Source: Flaviaesturariibacter aridisoli
Lineage (GTDB): Bacteria; Bacteroidota; Bacteroidia; Chitinophagales; Chitinophagaceae
NCBI RefSeq assembly: GCF_004343705.1
Contig: NZ_SKFH01000026.1
Span: forward strand, 1-47,972
Length of the DNA: 47,972 nucleotides
Direction: 5' to 3'
The translations under genes were made by a program, and so were the position numbers. Positions 42,561 to 47,972 of the stretch are shown piece after piece (the stretch's first letter is position 1; each line of letters starts with the position of its first letter). The notes under the pieces were generated by a model. The model had not been told where the DNA came from, ran no database searches, and saw only the letters and a list, made by a program, of their open reading frames with translations.

Positions 42561-42591
42561 TTTGGAGAAATGACTGACGCCCTTATCTTTG
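42561..42591 (+). promoter_or_regulatory. Canonical Bacteroidota promoter of tRNA-Glu
   Basis: TTTG at 42561-42564, a spacer of exactly 19 bases, and TATCTTTG at 42584-42591. This is the best match in the window to the TTTG-N19-TAnnTTTG consensus. The tRNA starts 35 bases after the -7 box. Confidence 0.8.
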
Positions 42592-42625
42592 CACTCCCGA
42601 AAACAACGGGACAGTTCTTAAAAAT

Positions 42626-42697
42626 GCCGCGTTCGTCTAAGGGCTAGGACACCTCCCTTTCACGGAGGCGATACGGGTTCGAATCCCGTACGCGGTA
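42626..42697 (+). tRNA. tRNA-Glu (anticodon TTC)
   Basis: A 72-base cloverleaf with acceptor arms GCCGCGT / ACGCGGT (one G-U pair), D-arm region GTCTAAGGGCTAGGAC, anticodon stem CCTCC / GGAGG around the loop CTTTCAC (anticodon TTC), and TPsiC arm ACGGG-TTCGAAT-CCCGT. The discriminator base is A and no CCA is encoded. It has its own promoter and terminator. Confidence 0.95.
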
Positions 42698-42705
42698 CAG
42701 AGACA

Positions 42706-42732
42706 GCCTCGCACCAGGTGCGGGGCTTTTTT
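42706..42732 (+). terminator. Terminator of tRNA-Glu
   Basis: Stem GCCTCGCAC / GTGCGGGGC (42706-42714, 42718-42726), loop CAG, followed by six T residues. Confidence 0.88.
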
Positions 42733-42892
42733 GTGCCCTGTCGGGAGCGACCGCGCAACGCCGCCGTGGGTTTCCCTGCCCCAACGCACACCGCTCACTG
42801 TGTACCTCCGGGCGGCTTCAACTGTACCGCTCCCATTTCCGGCAATTCAATACCTTCGCCCCGCATTATTCATCAAAAAAATCGCTTAGAAT

Positions 42893-43903
42893 ATGTCAGT
42901 AAAAGTTGCCATCAACGGCTTTGGACGCATCGGACGCCTGGTATTCCGCCAGATTCACAACATGGAAGGCATTGATGTGGTGGCCATCAACGACCTGACC
43001 AGCCCCGCCGTACTGGCCCACCTGCTCAAGTACGACTCCGCCCAGGGCCGCTTCAACGAAGACGTGAAGGCAACCGACAACGCCATCGTGGTGAATGGTC
43101 ACGAAGTGAAGATCTACGCCCAGAAAGATCCCGCCCAGATTCCCTGGGGCCAGCACGACGTAGACGTGGTGATCGAATCCACCGGCTTCTTTACCGATAA
43201 GGCCAAGGCCGAAGCCCACATCACCGCCGGCGCCAAGCGCGTGGTGATCTCGGCACCCGGTACCGGCGACCTGAAGACCGTTGTGTTCAACGTGAACCAC
43301 GCCATCCTCGACGGCTCCGAAACGATCATCTCCTGCGCTTCCTGCACCACCAACTGCCTCGCCCCGATGGCCAAGGTGCTCAACGATAGCTACGGCATCC
43401 TGTCGGGCATCATGACCACCATCCACGCGTATACCAACGACCAGAATACGCTCGACGCCCCGCACCCCAAAGGCGACCTGCGCCGCGCCCGCGCCGCCGC
43501 CGCCAACATCGTTCCCAACAGCACCGGCGCCGCCAAGGCCATCGGTCTCGTGCTCCCCGAGCTGAAGGGTAAACTCGACGGCACCGCCCAGCGCGTTCCC
43601 ACCATCACCGGCTCGCTCACCGAGCTCGTGACCGTGCTGAACAAGAAAGTGACCGTAGAAGAGATCAACGCCGCGATGAAAGCCGCCGCTAACGAAAGCT
43701 ACGGGTACACCGAAGATGAAATCACTTCCACCGACATCATCGGCATGCACTTCGGCTCGCTGTTCGACGCCACGCAAACAAAGGTGCTTACCAATGGCGA
43801 CGTGCAACTGGTGAAGACCGTTAGCTGGTACGACAACGAAATGAGCTACGTATCGCAGCTGGTGCGCACGGTGAAGCATTTCGCCGGCCTCATCAGCAAG
43901 TAA
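42893..43903 (+). CDS. gap: Glyceraldehyde-3-phosphate dehydrogenase (type I)
   Basis: A 336-residue glycolytic enzyme that oxidises glyceraldehyde 3-phosphate with NAD+ and phosphate to 1,3-bisphosphoglycerate. The Rossmann motif is [17 protein letters not shown], the catalytic Cys is C151 in [12 protein letters not shown], and the catalytic His segment follows ([18 protein letters not shown]). The C-terminal [15 protein letters not shown] is conserved. Length is normal and no insertion is seen. The product is the substrate of Pgk, encoded 92 bases downstream; a terminator separates them, so they are probably transcribed separately. Confidence 0.98.
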   Translation: MSVKVAINGFGRIGRLVFRQIHNMEGIDVVAINDLTSPAVLAHLLKYDSAQGRFNEDVKATDNAIVVNGHEVKIYAQKDPAQIPWGQHDVDVVIESTGFFTDKAKAEAHITAGAKRVVISAPGTGDLKTVVFNVNHAILDGSETIISCASCTTNCLAPMAKVLNDSYGILSGIMTTIHAYTNDQNTLDAPHPKGDLRRARAAAANIVPNSTGAAKAIGLVLPELKGKLDGTAQRVPTITGSLTELVTVLNKKVTVEEINAAMKAAANESYGYTEDEITSTDIIGMHFGSLFDATQTKVLTNGDVQLVKTVSWYDNEMSYVSQLVRTVKHFAGLISK

Positions 43904-43921
43904 ACTTATTACCGTTATAGC

Positions 43922-43949
43922 AACCCCGGCCAAAGCGCCGGGGTTTTTT
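43922..43949 (+). terminator. Terminator of gap
   Basis: Stem AACCCCGGC / GCCGGGGTT (43922-43930, 43937-43945) followed by a T run. Confidence 0.88.
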
Positions 43950-43963
43950 GTTGCCCCCGGCCT

Positions 43964-43971
43964 TACATTTG
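43964..43971 (+). promoter_or_regulatory. Candidate -7 box TACATTTG for pgk
   Basis: TACATTTG matches TAnnTTTG and ends 24 bases before the pgk ATG. It lies just after the gap terminator. The -33 box is weak. Confidence 0.5.
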
Positions 43972-43995
43972 GAGCGCACTAATGCATCCTTTGTT

Positions 43996-45189
43996 ATGGC
44001 CAACTTTTCCTCGTATAACTTCTCGGGCCGGAAAGCCCTTGTCCGGGTGGATTTCAACGTTCCGCTCGATGCATCCTTCGACATTACCGACGACACCCGC
44101 ATCCGCGCCACCATTCCCACGATCCAGAAGATCCTGGCCGACGGCGGCTCGGTGATCCTGATGTCGCACCTGGGCCGCCCCAAGGAAGGTCCGACGGATA
44201 AATATTCGCTGAAGCACGTCGTTGACCACCTGTCGGAACTGCTCGGACGTAAAGTGGACTTCGCCGCCGACTCCATCGGCGAGGAGGCGGTGAAAAAGGC
44301 CGCCGCCCTGCAGCCCGGCCAGGTGCTGTTGCTGGAAAACCTGCGCTTTTATAAAGAAGAGGAAAAAGGCGATCCCGACTTTGCGCAGAAGCTCGCCCGC
44401 CTCGGCGACGTTTATGTAAATGACGCCTTCGGCACGGCCCACCGCGCGCACGCCTCCACGGCCGTCATCGCGCAGTACTTCGAGCCCGCCAACCGGCTGT
44501 TCGGCACCGTGATGGAAGGCGAAGTGCAGAGCGCCGAGAAAGTGCTGCACAGCAGCGAGAAGCCCTTCACCGCCATCATTGGCGGCGCCAAGGTGAGCGA
44601 CAAGATCCTGATCATCGAGAACCTGCTCGACCGCGCTACCGACATCATCATCGGCGGTGGTATGGCCTATACCTTCGTCAAAGCGATGGACGGCAAGATC
44701 GGCTCCTCGCTCTGCGAGAACGACCGAATCGACACGGCCCGCGAACTGCTTAAAAAAGCGGAAGAAAAGGGCGTGACCCTGCACCTGCCTTCCGACTCCA
44801 TCATCGCCGATAAGTTTGCCGCCGATGCCGACATCTCGTCCGCGCTGAGCAACACCATTCCCGATGGCTGGATGGGCCTCGACATCGGCCCGCTGGCCTG
44901 CGATATGTTTACCAAGGTGCTCCATGCTTCCAAAACGATCCTCTGGAACGGCCCGATGGGCGTGTTCGAAATGGAAAAGTTCCAGCACGGAACCAAGGCC
45001 GTAGCCAAGGCCGTAGCCGAAGCGACCGCCAATGGCGCCTTCTCGCTCGTGGGCGGCGGCGACTCCGTAGCGGCCGTCAACCAGTTTGGCTACCACGACA
45101 AGGTAAGCTACGTATCCACCGGCGGCGGTGCGATGCTCGAATACTTCGAAGGCAAGGAACTGCCGGGTATCGCGGCAGTGAAAGCGTGA
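43996..45189 (+). CDS. pgk: Phosphoglycerate kinase
   Basis: A 397-residue glycolytic kinase that transfers phosphate from 1,3-bisphosphoglycerate to ADP. N-terminal substrate site [15 protein letters not shown] and [10 protein letters not shown]; hinge and nucleotide parts follow ([76 protein letters not shown]). The start MANFSSYNF was chosen at 43996 because it follows the -7 box and fits the family length; the longer frame would cross the promoter. It follows gap directly. Confidence 0.98.
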   Translation: MANFSSYNFSGRKALVRVDFNVPLDASFDITDDTRIRATIPTIQKILADGGSVILMSHLGRPKEGPTDKYSLKHVVDHLSELLGRKVDFAADSIGEEAVKKAAALQPGQVLLLENLRFYKEEEKGDPDFAQKLARLGDVYVNDAFGTAHRAHASTAVIAQYFEPANRLFGTVMEGEVQSAEKVLHSSEKPFTAIIGGAKVSDKILIIENLLDRATDIIIGGGMAYTFVKAMDGKIGSSLCENDRIDTARELLKKAEEKGVTLHLPSDSIIADKFAADADISSALSNTIPDGWMGLDIGPLACDMFTKVLHASKTILWNGPMGVFEMEKFQHGTKAVAKAVAEATANGAFSLVGGGDSVAAVNQFGYHDKVSYVSTGGGAMLEYFEGKELPGIAAVKA

Positions 45190-45329
45190 CCCTGGTGAGC
45201 TACTGAGCGTTTGAACGAGTGAGCAAGGGCCTACCTATCGGTGACCGGCTCACCTGCCAAAACTGCAGCTCTGCAGCCGTGGTTCGTTATTTGATTGGAA
45301 CAACTAACTTTAAAACAAACAAACAGACA

Positions 45330-46046
45330 ATGAAGACTTCAACCTTGGTCCTGGTGATCATTTTGGGCATCGTGCTCGTACTCGGCGGCTGCGTCGGCTG
45401 CGGCGCCATCGGCTTCCAGAAGCGCACCGTAGGCCTGGAAGAGAACGTACGCGGGCAATGGGGTAATGTGCAGACGCAATACCAGCGCCGTTCGGACCTC
45501 ATTCCCAACCTCGTGAATACCGTTAAGGGCGAAGCCAATTTCGAGCGCGGAACGCTTACCGACGTGATCAACGCCCGTGCGAAGGCCACCTCGATGCAGA
45601 TCTCACCCGAAAACCTGACCCCCGAGAACATCCAGCGCTTCCAGCAGGCCCAGGCCCAGCTCTCGGGCGCGCTCAGCCGCCTTCTTGTCGTGTCGGAGCA
45701 ATACCCCAACCTGCGCGCCAACGACGCCTTCCGCAACCTGCAAACGCAGCTCGAAGGCACCGAGAACCGCATCGCCGTAGCCCGCAAGGATTACAACGAA
45801 GCCGTGCAGCAATACAACACCTCCATCCGCGCGTTCCCGAACAACATCTACTCGGGCTGGTTCGGATTCAGCCAGAAGGGCTACTTTGAAGCCGACCCCG
45901 GCGCGAAGAACGCGCCCAACGTCAATTTCGACAACAACAGCGGCACGGCTCCCTCCGGTACCAATTCGGCACCCGCACCGGGCTCCTCCACCGCGCCGGT
46001 TCCGGGCACCAATACCGCCCCGCAGGCGCAACCGCAAAAACAATAA
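45330..46046 (+). CDS. LemA family protein
   Basis: A 238-residue protein with one N-terminal membrane segment (TLVLVIILGIVLVLGGCVGC) and a LemA helical domain: KRTVGLEENVRGQWGNVQTQ, YQRRSDLIPNLVNTVKGEAN, LSRLLVVSEQYPNLRANDAF and ENRIAVARKDYNEAVQQYNT. It ends with FPNNIYSGWFGFSQKGYFEA and a Pro/Thr/Ala-rich tail, which is longer than usual. LemA proteins are membrane-anchored, with the domain outside; function is unclear, but they recur next to TPM proteins. Here two TPM genes follow with gaps of 2 and 3 bases. Confidence 0.93.
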   Translation: MKTSTLVLVIILGIVLVLGGCVGCGAIGFQKRTVGLEENVRGQWGNVQTQYQRRSDLIPNLVNTVKGEANFERGTLTDVINARAKATSMQISPENLTPENIQRFQQAQAQLSGALSRLLVVSEQYPNLRANDAFRNLQTQLEGTENRIAVARKDYNEAVQQYNTSIRAFPNNIYSGWFGFSQKGYFEADPGAKNAPNVNFDNNSGTAPSGTNSAPAPGSSTAPVPGTNTAPQAQPQKQ

Positions 46047-46048
46047 CC

Positions 46049-46513
46049 ATGGGTTGGTTCTCCCGCTTCCGCCGCAAGGAAGACTTTTTCACCGACGCCC
46101 AGAAAGCGCAGCTCGTGCAGGCCATCCAGTCGGCCGAGCGGCGCACTTCGGGTGAGGTGCGCGTGTACGTGGAAAGCCATTGCTCGTACGTAGACGCCAT
46201 CGACCGGGCGAAGGAAGTCTTCGCCAGCCTGAAGATGTACGAAACGGAGCTGCGCAACGCCACGCTGGTTTACATTGCGGTGAAAGACCGGCAGGCCGCC
46301 GTTTTCGGCGACGCCGGCATCCACGAAAAGGTGGGGCCGCACTACTGGCAGGAAACCATCGGCGGTATGCTGCGCGAATTTCGCGCCGAGCACCTTGCCG
46401 ACGGCATCTGCGTGGGTATCAGCCGCCTCGGCGAAGCCCTGCAGGCCTACTTCCCCTACGACGCTTCCACCGATAAGAATGAACTGCCGGACGATATCGT
46501 GTTCGGAAAATAG
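46049..46513 (+). CDS. TPM-domain protein without signal peptide
   Basis: A 154-residue protein made of a single TPM (YgcG-type) domain: FTDAQKAQLVQAIQSAERRT, SGEVRVYVESHCSYVDAIDR, VLIYIAVKDRQAAVFGDAGI-like strands and HYWQETIGGMLREFRAEHLA. No signal peptide or membrane helix, unlike the next gene, so it may be cytoplasmic. It starts two bases after the lemA stop codon, in one operon. Proposed roles for TPM domains include phosphatase activity and membrane protein turnover; none can be assigned here. Confidence 0.85.
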   Translation: MGWFSRFRRKEDFFTDAQKAQLVQAIQSAERRTSGEVRVYVESHCSYVDAIDRAKEVFASLKMYETELRNATLVYIAVKDRQAAVFGDAGIHEKVGPHYWQETIGGMLREFRAEHLADGICVGISRLGEALQAYFPYDASTDKNELPDDIVFGK

Positions 46514-46516
46514 CCC

Positions 46517-47350
46517 ATGAAGAAATTCCTGCTATCCCTCAGCCTGCTGCTGGCCGTACTCTTTGGGTTCGGACAAAGCGTGGAGAAGTTTGTTCGCGAA
46601 CAATACCCCCGCCCGACGCCCCCGCACCTGGTCAACGATTTTGCCAACGTGCTTTCGCCCGAACAGAAATCGGCCCTCGAGTCGAAGCTGCTCGACTATG
46701 CCGACAGCACCACGACCCAGATCGCCATCATCACCGTGCCCACGATCGGCGACCTGCCGCGCGAGGAGGTGGCGCTCGAATTCCTGCGGCAGTGGGGCGT
46801 TGGCCAGAAGGGCAAAGACAACGGCATCGTGTTCCTGGCCTCCATCAACGACCGCAAACTGCGCATCGAGGTGGGCTACGGCCTGGAAGGCTCCGTGCCC
46901 GATATCACCACCAAGAACATCATCGAAACCGATGTGATCCCGGCATTCAAAGCCGGTAATTACTACCGCGGCTTCGACAATGCCACGACGTCGCTGTTCA
47001 AGGCGGCAGCCGGTGAATACAAGGCCCCGGATGGCTACAGCTCGCGCGAGCCTGCCGACGGCGGGTACAGCGGCGGGCAAAGCCGCGGCAGCAACCGGCT
47101 GCTCACGATCATCATTTTTGTCGTGGTGCTGGTCCTTTTTTCGGGCCTGTGCGGCGGCGGCGGCGGCGGTGGCTATATGTCGCGCCGTGGCTACCGCGGC
47201 TTCGGCGGCGGCGGCATGTTCTTCCCCGGCTCCTTCGGCGGCGGTGGCGGCGGCGGCGGTTTTGGCGGCTTCGGCGGCGGCGGCGGAGGCGGCTTCGGTG
47301 GCTTCGGCGGCGGCTCGGGCGGCGGCGGCGGCGCCAGCGGCGACTGGTAA
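46517..47350 (+). CDS. TPM-domain protein, membrane-anchored with Gly-rich tail
   Basis: A 277-residue protein: signal peptide (MKKFLLSLSLLLAVLFGFGQ), a TPM domain at about 30-170 (LVNDFANVLSPEQKSALESK; IAIITVPTIGDLPREEVALE; RKLRIEVGYGLEGSVPDITT), a membrane segment (LLTIIIFVVVLVLFSGLC, about 195-212) and a glycine-rich C-terminus with GGGG blocks (about 213-277) separated by Phe. This is the YgcG architecture, where the Gly-rich tail follows a single transmembrane helix. It ends the lemA-TPM-TPM operon. The DNA of the tail is a run of GGC codons. Confidence 0.9.
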   Translation: MKKFLLSLSLLLAVLFGFGQSVEKFVREQYPRPTPPHLVNDFANVLSPEQKSALESKLLDYADSTTTQIAIITVPTIGDLPREEVALEFLRQWGVGQKGKDNGIVFLASINDRKLRIEVGYGLEGSVPDITTKNIIETDVIPAFKAGNYYRGFDNATTSLFKAAAGEYKAPDGYSSREPADGGYSGGQSRGSNRLLTIIIFVVVLVLFSGLCGGGGGGGYMSRRGYRGFGGGGMFFPGSFGGGGGGGGFGGFGGGGGGGFGGFGGGSGGGGGASGDW

Positions 47351-47518
47351 GCAGTGGAAAATGAATAGTGAATAATGCGTACTGAATAATGTATCACAAA
47401 GCATTCGGAACGAAAGCAGGCAGCGAAAGCGCCGGCTTTCCCTTTATCATGGCAACGTTTGCATAGTTGGAGCGGCCGATTTGCGGCGGAGCGCTTATTT
47501 TTAGTGAAACAAGTTGCC
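47351..47518. other. Intergenic spacer with degenerate repeat
   Basis: No gene seen. The stretch 47358-47395 contains imperfect repeats of GAATA/GAATAATG (AATGAATAGTGAATAATG and ACTGAATAATG), in the style of the other short intergenic arrays. The promoter of the next gene should be in the remainder. Confidence 0.5.
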
Positions 47519-47902
47519 ATGAAAAAGATACTGCTCGTTTGCTGCTTTGCCGTGCTCGGCGCCACCTCTTTTGCGCAGTCGGGCCCCACCGATGCACCCG
47601 TGTCCAAGGAAGAAAAAGCCCGCCAGAAAGCCCGTCAGGAGCAAGACCTGAACGATGCCTTCAAGGCCACCGGCCTCACCGATTCGCAGGTCAGCTCCGT
47701 ACGCGAGGTACTCGAAACCGCCAGTAAGGCCAGCAAAGAGCTGAAAGCCAACACGGCCCTCACCGAAGACCAAAAGGTGGAAGCCAAGAAGAAAATCAGC
47801 GACGACAAGAATACCCGCCTCAAGGAGATCATGGGCGCCGATACCTACCGCAAATGGAACGAAGTGCGCAAGGAGCAGAAAGCCCGCGCCAGCGCCGAAT
47901 AA
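47519..47902 (+). CDS. Small secreted helical protein
   Basis: A 127-residue exported protein with signal peptide MKKILLVCCFAVLGATSFAQ. The mature part is almost entirely charged and helical: KEEKARQKARQEQDLNDAFK, TGLTDSQVSSVREVLETASK and EDQKVEAKKKISDDKNTRLK, ending in YRKWNEVRKEQKARASAE. The pattern is that of periplasmic CpxP/Spy-like or heavy-metal-binding helical bundles, but the LTxxQ pairs of that family are only partly present, so this is a weak comparison. Function unknown. Confidence 0.65.
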   Translation: MKKILLVCCFAVLGATSFAQSGPTDAPVSKEEKARQKARQEQDLNDAFKATGLTDSQVSSVREVLETASKASKELKANTALTEDQKVEAKKKISDDKNTRLKEIMGADTYRKWNEVRKEQKARASAE

Positions 47903-47952
47903 TTTCAGATCTCAGATTCCGGATTTCAGATGCTGAGTCCTATAAAAAGAAA

Positions 47953-47972
47953 AGCTTCCCCGCGGGGAAGCT
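47953..47972. terminator. Perfect 20-base palindrome at window end, probable terminator
   Basis: AGCTTCCCCGCGGGGAAGCT, preceded by AAAAAGAAA. It follows the gene at 47519 and a short repeat of TCAGAT units (47905-47931). Its T run would lie beyond the window. Confidence 0.6.

Noticed and set aside
47149-47350. GGC-rich tract at the end of the second TPM gene as a DNA microsatellite of interest
   Set aside because: It encodes the Gly-rich tail normal for YgcG-type proteins and needs no other explanation.

Overview
The window reads as a chromosomal segment of a high-GC member of the Bacteroidota, most likely the family Chitinophagaceae. This is inferred from Bacteroidota-type promoters (TTTG, 19 bp, TAnnTTTG; clearest before the tRNA), two proteins ending in type IX secretion (T9SS) sorting domains, LytTR/LytS-type two-component pairs, families typical of the phylum (DUF6261, DUF6263, GxxExxY, LiaF-like, DUF4136), a SecA enlarged to about 1,117 residues, and few Shine-Dalgarno sequences. 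No prophage, CRISPR array or classical defence island was seen. Most genes are housekeeping or secreted proteins.

Layout. 1-930: the end of an IS3-family element with a canonical -1 frameshift site. 1-6.4 kb: small secreted and hypothetical proteins, a GxxExxY nuclease-like gene between perfect 31-bp inverted repeats, an MFS transporter and an ankyrin-repeat protein whose start codon follows an octamer microsatellite. 6.4-9 kb (minus strand): an M20 amidohydrolase, a SPOR-domain protein and deoC, separated by two long palindromic elements sharing a 34-bp perfect inverted repeat. 9.1-13.6 kb: a double-domain secreted amidohydrolase and a shorter partner. 13.7-15.2 kb: a K+ channel-like protein with an unusual filter and a lipoprotein. 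15.3-18.3 kb (minus): a LiaF-DUF4288-LytS-LytR-like operon. 18.5-23.7 kb (minus): a hypothetical protein, a GlxA/AraC regulator and secA. 24-31 kb: two paralogous zinc-motif/T9SS proteins around a second LytS/LytR pair, a divergent S41 peptidase, a 1.1-kb gene-free repeat field and a DUF6261 protein. 31-34.4 kb: a secreted WD40-caspase protein. 34.5-38.2 kb: atpG, scpB and lysA. 38.2-42.5 kb: DUF6263, thioredoxin-like, DUF4442, beta-CASP and DUF4136 proteins. 42.6-47.9 kb: tRNA-Glu, gap, pgk, a lemA-TPM-TPM operon and a small secreted protein.

How the genes work together. Gap and Pgk catalyse consecutive glycolytic steps and are adjacent. LemA and two TPM proteins form a tight operon. The two LytS/LytR operons are each preceded by direct repeats with a 21-bp period, the spacing typical of LytTR-regulator sites, so both may be autoregulated; the second array is shared with a divergent peptidase gene.

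The most unusual feature is the intergenic DNA. It holds (i) inverted-repeat-bounded cassettes built on an ACGCRGA core around the GxxExxY and SPOR genes, (ii) many locus-specific degenerate tandem repeats with 7- or 8-bp units, often touching start or stop codons, (iii) a palindrome cluster bounded by 14-bp inverted repeats next to a five-unit array of about 43 bp, and (iv) two near-identical 34-bp ACCGGT elements downstream of unrelated genes. All functional statements rest on reading the sequence; no database search was possible.
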